NCBI RefSeq assembly: GCF_964355755.1
Contig: NC_092670.1
Location: forward strand, 22,007,201 to 22,071,200
Source: Antedon mediterranea
Taxonomy: Eukaryota > Echinodermata > Crinoidea > Comatulida > Antedonidae
Direction of reading: 5' to 3'
Length of the DNA: 64,000 nt
Position numbers and translations under genes: made by a program. Positions 1 to 15,000 of this stretch are shown here, one piece after another. The stretch's first letter is position 1, and each line of letters begins with the position of its first letter. The notes below the pieces were generated by a model that did no database searches, was not told where the DNA came from, and saw only the letters and a program-made list of their open reading frames with translations.

Positions 1-97
1 TTTTACCTGTCATATTCTAATGATAGATCACATACCTAGTGGGGCTTTTGTAGATCCTGACCAATTAAAAAACAGAATAGACTTTGGAGGTCCTCAG
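1..97 (+). CDS. PIGX: PIGX coding exon (5' end cut by window edge)
   Basis: Reading frame starts at base 2 and ends phase 0 at CAG before a strong GTAAGT donor (98-103). It encodes 32 residues including TCHILMIDHIPSGAFVDPDQ, matching the luminal cysteine and VDP segment of PIG-X. No acceptor is visible, so the exon begins at or left of base 1. Confidence 0.82.
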
Positions 98-3000
98 GTA
101 AGTGAAAAGTGACACTTATATTGAGTTATGGTATTATGCACAGTATCTCAATTCTGAGAAAAACTGAATTTAAATGAATTAATCATGTAGGTAAAAGTAT
201 CAGTTCAATTCATTGTATGGTTTACAAGGCTTTGGTTAACAAAGCGTTGGAGAACCTTGTAGTATGCTACCAAGAAATAATAATTGTATTCTATTGAGAT
301 TTAACCCAAGTCATTGAATATATAAATGATAATGAAATTGTCTAGGTTGCTAATGAAATTGGCTGTAATGAGTGTCTATGATTATTATTATATTATCATT
401 GATGAGTTAATATTAGACTTAAATTGTCTTTCTCTTCTTTGTTAATCCTCGTGAGACAAAACTATGCTACTTTTTTTAAGAAGTGGCGGGAAAGGTTATG
501 AAGTTAAAAATTAACTACTATTCTGAAATAAAGTTCAAGATCATCTTTTCCTTTAGTGATTTTTGTTTTGCTTAAATAATTTATAATTAACATTACATAC
601 AAAGGCAACATTTTACATAAATCATGCAGTATCTGAACTATAACAATTTTATTATTTTATGTTTTTATACTGATAAAAAACGGGTGTCACGAAACCTAAG
701 ACCACGAAAGCTAAGACCCCCCTAAGACCAAGATCACGAAACCTAAGACCCAAGACCTAAGATTACAAATTCTAAGATATACTACAGCTTAAAAACAATA
801 CTTGTTTATCCATACATAATTTTAAACACAGTAGGTTTCATTTATTACCATAAATATAATTTAATACTACCGCAAAACATAGATAAACTCACATTATTCT
901 CGCCCGTTGAGTAAATGTATATTTTTTCTTTACAACAAACAAACTTGACGGGTTGTTTGTTGGTATATATTTACTCCAATGTGTTGGTTCAGAGGATGTT
1001 TTTCTTACGCACCTGCCTTTCTTGTATTTTGACTCCAAATTTGTTGACTAACTTTATCCTGAATACCACACTTTAAAATTAGGACTTATAAGTATTTTCA
1101 GAAGGAGAAACACATAATAACAAATAAATAAATCCTTTAAATTGATGATTTTACAGACGTGTTTCTTTGTATTCTGTAATGTAACTCCTCGAGCTCCCCA
1201 TGCTCAATGTTTTTGTTTCTATGGAGCGCCAAAAGAGCAACAATAATAGTACAAATATAAAAACAGAAAGAAAACGAAACAAAAAAACTTATAATTTTTA
1301 AGTTAAAATTTATTTGCCAGTATTTATTTCTTCGTACTTGCATGATTATACTATTATCATTACAATTTTAATTTTACATTGTTTCATCCACACTGTAGAT
1401 GGACTCCACAGAGTTTTCAGCCCTCTATATAATTTTTGCTCTTTTGACGTTCCATAGAAACAAAAACATTGAACATGGGGTAGGCCTACTTCTAGTGTGC
1501 TGTAGGCTAGTCATTTTGTGTGCGAGAAAAACGTCTGTAAAATCATCAATTTAAAAATGTATTTGTTACTTTTTATGTGATTCTTTTTCATGAAAGTGCC
1601 AATTCTAAGGTGTGGTATTCAGAATAAATGTTGGGAGTTAAAATACAAGGCAGGTGCGAAAGATAAATATTTGTAATCTTAGGTCTTGGGTCTTAGCTTT
1701 CGTGATCTTAGGTCTTAGGGGGTCTTAGCTTTCGTGGTCTTAGGTTTCGTGACACCCGATAAAAAACAGTTATGAATTGAATATTACTAATGCCTTCAGT
1801 TTAAACAAATTGCAAGATTTATCTTTGACAAGATTTGTACACCTTATCTTCACGTATAACAAACAATGCCTTCTTTCTTCTTTTTTGTTTCAACATTAAT
1901 AAGAGTTTTATGCTAAAAATTAAACACATTACAAACCGTCAAAATTATGACGTGAAATAAGATTTATTTATGACAACATTATGAATCCATAAAAATCATC
2001 TGCAAATATTACAACAATGCTTTCTTTCTTCTTTTTTGTATTGTCATGTACGACATTTACAACTTACTCTTTTTCTTGACCCCTTTTTACAATTTTTTAT
2101 TACTTAATTCTGATTGATAATACAATGGTGTTTTATCTTGATTTGTTTTATTTATTTTCGGAGCCCTATAATTTCGCGATTAGACAAATCAAAGTATTTT
2201 ACAAACTTGCACATTTTGTGGTGAAAATTAATTGATTAATCAACTCTGTGAAGAAGATTATTCTACCAGGGAGTTGTATTTACTTATTTTACAACTCCCT
2301 GATTCTACAATAGTTATTTTTAGATTGTGTTATCATAAACATCACAAATATTACTGGATGTTAAAATAAATGGTTTGCGAAAATAAAGGTATTCTCAGTA
2401 ATGTGATATTTATACAACATACTGTCGCACATTTTAAATGGTAATAATAATTCTTTTGGTAAAAATATAATCTGTAGTAATTTCAATAAAATTTGGTTGA
2501 TTTGAAGTTTCTGAGGATTTGATAAAATGACCTAGATTTGTGAGTTTGTATCTACCTAGTATGTTATTAGTAGTTAGAGATTTTACATTATTTTGTATAA
2601 TAAAAAATAATGGTTTTACTGTATACCACTTAAGGTAGGCTTATAATATGTCGACCAACATCATTGGGATGATTTTTACAGATTTTATCATTATTAACAT
2701 TTTATTATTTATTTCATAATTATTGCTGGGTGCTTAAAATTAAATCTATACACAAAAAAAACCACATAATATTATAAAGATATGGATATGAGGAATGCAG
2801 TACTAGTAGAAAATTATGTAGGAAAAGATAAAAACAAAAACCAATAGAAAATGTAAGCAGATGATAAAAACATTGTTAATAGAATAATATGCATAGTGTC
2901 CTGAAATTAAAATGTTTTTAGAGAAAAAAAAATATATAATGATCTTATGCATGGAAATAAAAGATACACATAAGATAAAAGAAATAAGATAAAGATATCA

Positions 3001-6000
3001 GCTATCTATAATATATAGAAATTATAAACATTTCAAAATATCTATTTTTTTTAAACACATAAACATGTCAGTTATCTAATCTATAAAGAAAAATATTGCA
3101 TTCAAAAATATTCATAGAATATACAAATAAAGATGTAAGCAGCGTTTCTACTATTATACAAAACGACTGTCACGACTGAAAGGTTTTTATTTGTGAATGT
3201 TTTGCTCAAAAAAGACATCAACCATTAGATTGTTTTTTGAATTATGTATAAATTTTACATTATTTGGCGATTACGAGAGTTAAAAAACACTTTATAGATT
3301 AGCTATTGCTATTTTGGCATATAAACAACTCATTTTAGTGTCGATCTTATTTTAAAATTGCATGAATTATATAAAAGTAGAGTTGTAATGCCCATAGCAA
3401 AGTAAAGTAATTGCATTTACAGATGTCGAGACAGACCGTGCGTTCATTTTGGAATGAAATATAAGTTCAGAAAATACATATTTTTTATTATTGCTCGCAA
3501 ATGATTACAAATGTTTTACCAGGATTATGAACATCGACAGGGATTTATTACATTAAAAGCTCTTTTAATAGAAGTATTATATCATTTATTATTATCTTTC
3601 ATTATGTTTTATGCTGTATGGCAGTATACCATACTGTAATCATTCTATTTTGAAGATATTTTTTTTGTGTTATTTATTTCTGTACAAAAAATCAACTCAA
3701 TATGTCGAGTAAATTCATTATTTCAATCATTTACTTCATTCATTCATCTATTAATATATCAGGTCATTCATTAACCCTTCATTCATTCTTGATACCATTC
3801 ATTTGTTTTTTAATTGATTCATTCATCCTTATTATATTATACTGTACTCAATTAATTTCTTCCATAACTCATTCTTCAGCCAATTTATTCCTCAAATCAT
3901 TTTCCTTTATTCATTTGTTTTATTCCATTTAGTCTTTCTCATTTTCTTAATTATTTAATTTATCCTATACTTTAACTCAATCATTTATTTTTTACATTAC
4001 AGTACACTACACTGTTTTGTTCTTTAATATATTTTCATCATTTTTCAGTCTTTTCTTCATCCTGTAATTCATTTATTCTATTGTCTGCCGTAGTGTACCA
4101 TATATCCATCAGCTCATATCATTTTTGTTTGCTCTTTGAAAATTTACCAATCAGCGGATTCATTTATTTGTACATCAGATTCTTAATTTATTTATCTACA
4201 AATTCATCTATTTCCAATTCATTTTTTTTTCTAATTTAAATAACGAGAAGGTTTACATTATCAAGTTAATTTAATATCCCCTTTGTACTAGTTTACCCCA
4301 CTAAGTATTTACCAAACTCCCCACTGAACAAACTCAGCCTCAGGAACTACATACCTCCACAGTAAACACCATCAATCCAATGATTATAACAAAATATAAT
4401 AGCTAAACCCAAATGATCATCATGGTTACTTATATCAGATCTTGTTAACAACTATACATAAACAATCATCATCATCTGATTAATGATTTAAATTTTCTAA
4501 TTCTTCGGCCCTTGCGAATTTTATCCTCTCCTATAATAAGCTAGATTAAATGAAGTAAACGAGGCATAGATTGTTTCAATTATTAAGAGTAATTACGTTT
4601 GTTTTATACTGTGTATTTTTGTGCATTTCGCTGGAAGGTAAATTACTCTTGAATTTAATTGCCCTGTTCATTGTACTTTTGATAACATTAAAAATGAGAG
4701 TTTTGAAATTAAACCAGTTTTGGGAAATCCCCTAATGAGTTGCTACATGGCCAGGGAGAAAGTGAAAGTTGAAACTCTCAGAAGAGGTGAAAGTCTACAC
4801 AAAAAAGTTTTGACCAATTGTTTCAATAGGACTGTTGAAATTACACTTTTAAATTTCAATTTTTAAAGGTTTTGGCAATATTTGGTTAAATATTATTTTG
4901 AAATTTAAATTATACTGATAATTGTGTAGTACTGTTTTTTAATTTTTCTGTTAAAACAGTAAAATTACAATGCTGAAAAAATAATAATTTGTAAAAATTT
5001 CCTGCTTGATATTAGGCAACCTACCATTAGACCACTCTAACTGGGACCATATTCCTTTTAATAATAAATAAATATACTGTATTTATTTTAATCAGAAATG
5101 ACAGGAGTAATAAATACTGAACATTAAACATTTCAATTCATTTACCTTTGTTATTTGTTTTTTTGTAGGTTGTTATTTTGGATGAGATTGATATTGAGAA
5201 GCCTGAGTACATGTCAGAAGAAATTTCAATTATAAGTTTCCAAACTTTTAAATCGTTATCATCATCAACATCTTGTCAAATAAATTTAACAATATCATTT
5301 CCGCTTCATCTTCGTTACCACAGACCATCAAACGAATCAACTATAAATTTCGCAAATGTTACGATACATCCCCCAGATACGTTTATACGCTGCATTCCAG
5401 GTAGGTCAAATCATTTTGAAAATTTAATGCTCGTGGGTAATTTCAATGAACAAATACGAATTGACTCTCCGATGCGAACATTAAAAATAAATCTTGACGA
5501 AGGTTATTAAGACGACGATAACATTTCTGTAAATTCAAAATGAAAAATATAAACTAGATCACTACAGCCTCAGTGGTTAAATTCATTTGGGATGAAAGAT
5601 CCCCAATTTCCCTAATACACTTAATGCCTATGTCAATAGCAGTAATATCATAGATCTTTGTCTTAATGATATAAATACTAAGTTTCGGCTTTGTACAACT
5701 ATCTATGACAGTGTAACGATAATGGTTATTTGTAGTGCGCCAGTTTTGATGAACACCTTACAGGCATAGGAGGCATTCTAATAGGTAATCGACATCATGT
5801 CTTCGCATCAACAATGAAATGATTTACTTTAGTCATCAGCTTTTACACTGTTAGTGTAGGAAAGATCTACGCAATAGAGAGACATGGAATAGCAAAAAGA
5901 GACATGGAATAGCAAAAAGAGACATGGAATAGCAAAAGATATGCAGTTGGGATCAGAGACATGTAATAGGGAAAGATGTGCAGTTGGGATCAGATACATG

Positions 6001-9000
6001 TAATAGGGAAAAGAGACATTGAATAGGGGAAAAGTAGGCATGCTAAAAAGAAGTGACATGCAAATAGGAACTAGATCCATGGAATTTTTAAATGAAAGGA
6101 AGGAAAGGACAAAGAGGCATGGAATAGAGAAAAAAATCACATGCAATAGGGAAAAGAGACATGTATGCTATAGAGAAGAGAGACATACATGCTATAGAGA
6201 AGAGAGGCATGTATGGAAAAAAGTTATCCATGGAATTGAGAAATGATCTATACAGGTTGACAAGCCAATAGGAAGAAACATACAATAGTGAAACAAGTTT
6301 AAATTCAATTTAAACTTTCATTTCTCATCATTTTTCCATTCTTTACACACACTTTTTGTTTGTCATTTATCATGCATTCCTTCATTAGCAATTTATTCTT
6401 TCATTGCATCATTCACCATACATGCATGCCAACCACACTTTAATTCTTTCATTTGTCATTCATTCTATGATTCCATACAATATATTTCTGAAACTAAAAC
6501 TCATTGAAAGTTTTCAATCAGAAAAATTTACATCAAGTTCATCTGTCATCCTGTATCGAGATCGTATAAACGTTAATTTAAATTATTGATTTTAACAAAT
6601 GTGTTCATGTAATTCATTTATTTACTTCATTTTATTGATCAATAAACTAAATGACAGTTCTGATCGGCTCAATAATGAGAAAAAATAACAATTAGAATTT
6701 ACGTAGATTAGGTGTGTTTCGATTAAAGTATTAGACGATGTTGCAAGAAAACAGTTACAAGGTTATGTATTTAAGATATTGCATTAATATAATAAATGAC
6801 AAAGAAAAGAATATTTTAATTGTAAACATATATGTATACATATTCCTGTAGAGAAGAGATAGAAAAACTGTTTGTAGTTAAGTAATGAAAAGTCAATTAA
6901 ATACAGAAACCAAAAATGTGTTTATTTCAAGAACCTGTCTAGGGAAGAAGCAGCATGTGAATACAATTAAAACACACACAATAAAATGTTAAAAGCATTA
7001 AAGTCTACAGACTTGATAACAATAGGACTGATATGAACAAACTATAGGAATATTAAAGCTCTGTCTACACTATCAAACTAGTTTGATGTGCCCAAATATG
7101 GTAGTGGTATGACATCATTTGTGTTCATGTATGAGTACATCACATTTTTCTGTCTAACTAGTTCTTTAGTGTAGAAAGTGCTTTAGATTTGAACATTATG
7201 AACTTTCTGGTCACTTGGCTCCTAAAATGTATAACTCATTTTAAAACACAGTCATTATTCTCAATAGTGTACATTTAATTACAAAGAAATTTTAAACAGA
7301 CTAAACAACTAAGATATATATCAAAAGCATCAAGTGATGATGGATGTGTGATTTTTTAGAAAAATGTCAAACAGATGTTGCCGAGATAAACAGAAGTAGT
7401 GTGTCTTTCTGCATAGTTGTATCATTGCAAAAATTATCTTAAATGTGGTTTGAGTAATATTTTTATGTCTTAAGTACATTATATAAAATGCCCGATTAAT
7501 ATTTTCTGGCATTGGAAATTGTTTGGCCTTGATTTTCTTAGAAACTATAGGATACTTGACAAAATACATAAATAGGCAAGTCATACTTTGGCCATCTTAT
7601 TAAAAAAACCACACCCTCTTTCAAATGTTTTATTTTTATCATTCGATAATTTTTATTTATTTTTTTTTTTTTTATTTATTTCAATCCACAATCAACAGAG
7701 GGGAGCCCATCATTTACAGACTTACATAAAACACAAGACAAAAGAAAATCGACAGGGTCCATAAAGAACCAATTAACAAAGATTTCTTAATTAATTTACA
7801 TATTGATCAAATTTGATCAATTTCGATTATTTTTTGGTTATAATAACTATAATAAATATTTGTTCTACATTCTGTAGATGATACAGATTCATCTAACATA
7901 AATCAAGACTGCAAGCTTATCCTTGCTCCATGTAGCTATACTAAAACGAAACTGTGTCATTGGCAAAGTATAAGAAAAAATGTGAGTATCATTTTTGCTA
8001 TATCACTATGTTCATTGAGCTTTTAATAAACTTTACTTGAAAATGTTATTTAAAACACAGTACTGTAGTTTCAATTCAAATTTATTCTGCAGTACAAATA
8101 ATTACTGTATAGTATAGTAAATTGTTTGTGGGGCTTCTATTAAAAACAAATTATTATTATACAGAATATACAGAAGACAACTTTTGTGAGTTTTAGCGTT
8201 TTTTTTCTCTATATGTTGAATACATGAAGAAGTTTATAATTTACTTTGAGGATCATTGTAAATTTCAGATAGCCATTGAAGGCTACCTGGCACAGTACCT
8301 GAGTATTCATATCCCATTCCATAGGAAACTTTGTTTTATATGCCATTCTCATCATTAATACATGTACATTTCAGTTGTTACAAAGCACGTCTAGTTCTTG
8401 GTATATCGACCACTATGCTATGAGCAATAACCATTAACAAAACAGTTCCACGTTTAAAGAGATAATTCAATTTTATGTTTTTATTTGCGAAAATTGGTTT
8501 TAATATTTTTGTAGTCATTAATGTTATGCTAAATCTGTTAATAAAATAACATTTTGAAAAAGTTGGACTCAAAACAATGATTTTGTAATACTTAAAGTGT
8601 AGATTTACCTAATAAAAATAAATGATTTGATTGATGGTTATAAATATCGACGACCTTCACAGCAATTACTCTATTTTTATACTATATTTAAATCTGTACT
8701 TCAACTATATTAAAAACAATACTGAAAGAGAAGATAATAAAAAATGTTGCGTGTACTTTTGGAAAAACAGTTCATCAACCTCTCTCTAAAAATAATAATG
8801 TGGCTTTATTAATTCTTAATATTGACCTTCTAAATTTTAAAAAAGTATATAATAATAGTAAATTATTTAGTATTATTACTATATTAGGCACGTTTCCGTA
8901 AATGGTTTTGAATCGTAAATGTTCGTACTAAAGATGAGTTCATGAAGGATATTTCAAGGATAAGACAAATTTTTCTATAAACACAGTCCATCGTGCATAA

Positions 9001-12000
9001 ACTACTGTCTATCAGCATGGTTGACTGTGCCGATAGTCAATATTTGGTGTGGTTAATATCAGCACCATGTCAATTGTTAACTTTCCTTCTGTACAATATT
9101 GACTTACTTGGTACTGTAGAAAAGTTATTTGAAGATGAGGTAAATCAATGGGTTGGGATAATCAACTCAGTTTAATTAAACCTTAAAAAAGTAAAACAAA
9201 TGAATTACTACTGTACATAATACTAATCTGAATATTTATGAGGTTCTCTTTACCAAGGTCTCACAACGCTTACAGAAAATAATAAAAAAGGTTAGTTTTT
9301 CAGAACAAATTTAAACTGCCTCATCGTTAACGAATGATGTATTGTGCAGCGGCAAAAAATGCCCTTTGATTCCAGAAAGTGAATTTATTAGTGGATGAAC
9401 AGATACAGCACTATTTACTGTTTTACTTCACTTTAAAATTTACTATTATACAAGATAACAGCAATAACACTTTTTTTTTCATTAGAATATTCTATAAATC
9501 CTGGTATTATGTTTTCTAACGCACAGAATAATTTAGTGATTTATTAATATTGATTGATTGATTATCGTTATTTCCTAATGTTAATGCAAGAAATATAATA
9601 ATTAATTTTAATAGTTGAAAATCCAAAACAAAACTAAATTAAAGTTGTTTATTTATCATAATATTTGACTATTCCTGGTGCTTTAAAAAGATCAGGTAAT
9701 ATGAATTGATATATTAATTATAATATTTGATAGTAAATGTCATACAATGTAAACCTAATTTTAATATATAATGAAAAATAATAAAAAAATATTCAAATTT
9801 ATTAAGATACAATATTCAAATAGTCCTGGTACATAACCTTGTATTTCAAGATAAATATAATTATATCAATTAATTGATAAACTAATGAATAATATTATTG
9901 TTATGTACAAATTAACTTTGTTAAATATATTTGACTTATATTTGTGTAAAAGTTTTAATTATTATGGAACTATAGAGGGTGATATTTAATTATAAATGAT
10001 AATATTTGATTGCTTTGAAAAACTTAACTGTTAGTGTTATTGTTATTATCATTATTTCATTGTATTACCTCACGACGTTAGTATCATTATTGTTTGTGTT
10101 GGTAAAGCCTAATTGTATAATATTTAAATGTGAACTCTTAATATGTGTTGAGTCCCATAGGGGACACTTAGTTGGTAGGTGTTTATTATTCTAAAACTTT
10201 TTTTTTATTCAAAGTAGAAAAGAAAAGTTTAATTATTTTAATAATTTTTTATAAAGGTGTGTGTCAATTGTGTTAAACATCAAAGCGGATAAACATCAAT
10301 GTTCTTGTACATCATATGTGACAGGTCATCAAATATTGCCATGGTAATTAAACCTGACCTCTGTTTCCTATAATCATCAGTACATTTAGTTTCTAGAGGT
10401 TTGAACAATTTTAAATATGTCTGGTAATTTAGCCACTGTCATTTGGCTATCTTCAACTCTTCGTCCCCCCTTCCTAAAAAAGCCTCTCCGGGACATTCTG
10501 ATCAATTTCTGCTGACGCATATTACAATTTAATAAAAAAAAAAGAAAACTGATGTAAGACATTTCAGTAAGATATCCATATTTGTCAAGTTACCTTTCTG
10601 GTATTAATTTTCTGAATTTGTCCTTGGAGGGCAGCTAAGTTTAACCGTAGTCCATTCTCTCATGAATCTTAATTTATATGACCCAGAAAAATATGCAAGA
10701 ATTTACCATATTTATTAATGAAATACTCGGCAATCCAATTCCCCAAACAATTTCTCACTCGCTCCCTCACTGGCTTGTCGAAATTAACGTGAAGGGAAAA
10801 ATGAGTATGAACTAGTTTTCCAGTACATCTGTTTCGTAACAGCCATGTCGAATACCTACCATCAGATTTCCTTGTTGGTCATTAGGGAGATTTACACTTT
10901 TTTCATAGAATTGATTTAATTTGAAGGGGGTAATGCCTTGTTTGATCCGTGCTTGCCTTCTCAATTTACAGTGTCGCTTTCGATAAACTTTTTTCATGTC
11001 CATCAAACGGTTAATAAGTTTTCTTCCCCAGGCGAATGTTTCAGAATTAAAATCTTGTCAAAACAAAGTTTAAAGCGTGTAAAAAATTTTAAATGTAAGC
11101 AAAAATGACAAGGTAAAGTGTTAAAATGCTAGGAATTTATTGATACTTGTTGCATAGTTATTTTAGTTAAGTGCTGATAAAATTCAATCATCCTTTTATT
11201 ATTTTGTTAAATATACTTAGAAATTATTAATCAATCAATGTCTATCAACCATATTACGTTATTTTCCATTAAAAAAAAAATAGCTTTACGTGTCTAATGT
11301 GCTCTTTTTTAATATTAATATTATTGTATTGTTTGAATTTTATTATTTGTTATACTTTTGGTATATTTATCTTGTCTTTGTAAATGTTAATGTTCACAAG
11401 TTTGTTTTTAATGTTGTGGGTTTGGTCCTTATACCTTCTTGTGCTGTTTATCTTTAATTGTATTATATTCATCATTTATGTCATACAGTAGAATAATGGA
11501 TGTTCATAATGTAATATATTATTATTTCAAAAAGGTACACCATATTGGTTAAACTAATCATTGGCACATGCAAAGAGGGGCTTATTCAGAAAACTCTTTT
11601 TTTACCATACTATAATATAATTAATTCTCAATTAAAATAAGGAGTAGAAAACAGATGATATTTTGGTTATTATTTTTGTTATTAATTCATTGTTTTATTT
11701 TCAATGAACATTTGCTTCTTATTGTACATCTGGGAAACTATATATTTTGAAATAAAACAAATATTCTAAAAGCAGGGCTCATTTTCTAAAAAGCATAATT
11801 TGCCAAGAAGGAACATTCACTTAATTTTGCCTATCATGTGTATTGTCACTAATGTAACACAAGTTGGTATTTAGCTCAGTAATAACGTACAAATTATATT
11901 AAATTTTAGATCAAGGCCTTAAGCATGACATTAATGTATACTGTATTTACCAGCGATTGTAGAAAACAGAAACAAAATCCCTCGTTGATTGGATAACTTC

Positions 12001-15000
12001 CTTCCAACTCAAAGACATTATAAAGAACATCAGACTGAAATTTGATCGTCATATCAGAACATTTGTAGCATCATCGCAAAATGACAACAATTGCATTTAT
12101 TTAATTTAAGTATGCAATAAGTCGGTAAAACTTCTTCTAAAAGACCGCAAGATTTGAAAGATTCCGACATACTTTACAATTAAGTACATACTTATATACA
12201 ACAAACCAGTACTTCTTTGAAAAATTATATCAAAATATGTGAACAGCACCCTTAAATATTTAAGTTTAATTTAAGTATGTACCTTATTATCAAGATATTC
12301 AAATACTCTGTGTTATTAGTAGTCTTTTTACAATTTGTCTTTTTTAACTAAACTTAAACTATAGAAGTGTATCTGAATATAAACCTACTTAAATAGATAA
12401 TGTTAAAAGGACTTACTTATTCTCTATTTGAGTAAGTATGTTATATAGTGCACTTAATCACAAAACAGTAGTACACAAATTGATTTTTCTTTCACATTTT
12501 ATTTAAAAAAATGTTTCTTAAACAAACTTTAAACCTTATACTTCCTACTGTATGGATTATATTTTTTCCTTCGTTGTTTTAATCGTAAATTAAATAATTT
12601 CCCTTGGGAAATAACTTTTTATGTACTTGTACAGAAATTATTTTAAAAATGTTTAAACGATACTGTTGATTCGCCGATTAAACGATTTCCCGGTGCAAAA
12701 GTTCATTCAGGAAAAATGTAATAAGTTAGGAAGAAAAAATTGCCAAGTCCGTCAGAATTCAATTAGCATTAAGTAAGAAGTGAATTTCGTGGGTGCATGT
12801 ACCGCCAGTGCGTATCAAATCAAGTCTAGCAGCGTATAGTAATTAAGAGAAATTTGCGAAGTAATCCCACTGGGAGAATACACCCTCGTACTTAAAAACA
12901 CGATAAGAAGTTATTTGACAGAAAATCATGAGGCTGGTATATTTAAGAACGTGGTATTCTATAGTTACTATGTTCCACCACATGTTCAATGTCGGTGTTA
13001 ATTAAATTTTAAAGCTTTTAATAATTATGTTATGTTATTTATTATATAGCCTGCCAAGTTTATTGAATTTCAGCTGTTTTTGAGTTTCCTAAAAATGACC
13101 ATTGATTACTAGCTGTGAAAGACGGCATTTAAGTTATAGTATCATGGTTTTACTTTTGTATTTGATATAAAAGTTTAGCATAAATGTTTAATGGTAAAAA
13201 AAAAATTGGGGTCGTAATATTAGCTTAAAAACAATTTATGGGAATTTACATACAAGTACTGTACTGAACAAAAAGTGTAATTGTAGTGGTAGACTTTTAG
13301 AATTAATTCAGCAATAGCTCTTATGTGGTTATATTAAACACAATTAATTTAATTTTTTGTGGTTTAAATGTTTAACTTCCACCCAGTTCCCACTCAAAGA
13401 AACTTTGTGAAGGCAACAAAAGCTTGTCACAACCCTAATCCTTTTGTCCATCTTAGCCATTTGTCCCCCACCCCTAGCCATTTGTCACCGACCCTTAATG
13501 TTTTGCCATAATGTCACTTTTGGATTCATCCTTTGTAATGATAATATAATATCTATAGAAATATTTCCACAAACAATATTACTGTATCATCATTTTAGTA
13601 ATGCAAAATATAAAGATACTATTATGAAACATAAATTCTTTATATTTTAGAATTTTTTATGGCTTAATTATGTTTTTATTAAGTTCTTCCTCATCTCCGT
13701 CATCTTCCGTAAACATCAGACAAATTATATAAATCATTTTAGCGTTAAGAATCAAATTAGATTTACAGTTTCGTCAACAGACATTTCACATTAAGCCAAG
13801 TATGTCGTTTACTAATGTGTTTTCTTTGTATGCTAATTAAGACCGGATAACAATTCCTAACAATTTTTTTAGATATCCAGAACAAATATCAATGCAGGAA
13901 ATATGTTGGCTATAGCATTTAATTTCTATTTTAAAATAACAAAACTTTGAAAACCAAAAATTGTATTATTTATACCATAATTAAGGTAAAAATATTTTGT
14001 CCTCAGGGTCTTGGCAAACTTTAACATTGATAAATAGCCCTACTTACCTTTCCATCGTTGGTAAACCAAAACGTCATGACATAAGTCACTTTCTAAAAAA
14101 ATGATGCTACACCTTTAATTTTATAGGCTGGGTCTGAATCTGAATCTCTATCAATTGTTCTATTTCTGTTTATTTATTTATGTTTGTACTATATACTGTA
14201 CTATATACCTTCTACTTTTATGTATTTTTTATTTCGGAAATTTAACAGTATTGAAATCTCCACATCACTTTCCTGACACCACCAAGGTGGTCACAATGAA
14301 ATGACTATGGTTATTACTACTCTATATAATAATGATATACCATAGTTTTATGGTAAAACTACATGTCTACACAAACACATTTCACTTTTCAAAAAGAATC
14401 TTGTTATTAAAATGAAATAATTAGTTGTCTACGACATTTAAATAATTTTGACAGCGTGATGAGTGAAAGAAATCCATTTCGTTTTTCTCAAAGAAATGCA
14501 ACAGAGATGTTTTTTAAAAATAAATGAAATGACTGCAAGATATTTGCCAGATGTTTGTAATAATATTTATATGTGATTGTAAATTGAAAACTTTATATTT
14601 TTCAAGCAAATCATCATTATAGCAACATATACTCGAGTTATTTTCAGAACCAATATACGTGATCAACATATTGATTTCGCCATGCAAATTTCAAACAATA
14701 TAGTAAACATTACCAAAAAGAACATTAATACATTAAACATTACTGAAATATGTATCGCTTTTGAATGTACTTTTTTTTAATGGGGATTAAGAAACATGAA
14801 TAAAGATTGATTTTAGAGTATTAAATCCACATGGATTAAGGTTGATTTATTGAGATTTATTTTAGGTGGAAAAACTTTAAAGTTGATCTAGATTAACGAC
14901 ACTGTCCATCTAACCTAGAGGTGTTGAATCAATTTTCTGGGATGAAAATACTTGAAATAGGATTATTGAATTAAGTCTGGGATTAGAATGGATTAATTCC

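Larger units (their letters stand above)
98..5168 (+). other. PIGX intron
   Basis: About 5.1 kb, GTAAGT to TTTTGTAG. It holds the foldback element at 681-1758, two copies of a 30-bp pyrimidine motif near 1862 and 2012, and an ATTC/CATT-type degenerate simple-sequence tract at about 3700-4230. The short open frames here fall inside these repeats and show no family signature. No other gene seen. Confidence 0.7.
5401..7877 (+). other. PIGX intron
   Basis: About 2.5 kb between GTAGGT and TTCTGTAG. Contains a degenerate minisatellite (about 5876-6245), CATT-rich sequence (about 6300-6480), a small MITE (about 7055-7184) and a minus-strand LINE-like tail (about 7655-7790). No gene seen. Confidence 0.65.

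Noticed and set aside
1137-1343. 68-codon minus-strand frame
   Set aside because: It lies within one arm of the foldback element and its symmetric counterpart does not preserve a frame.
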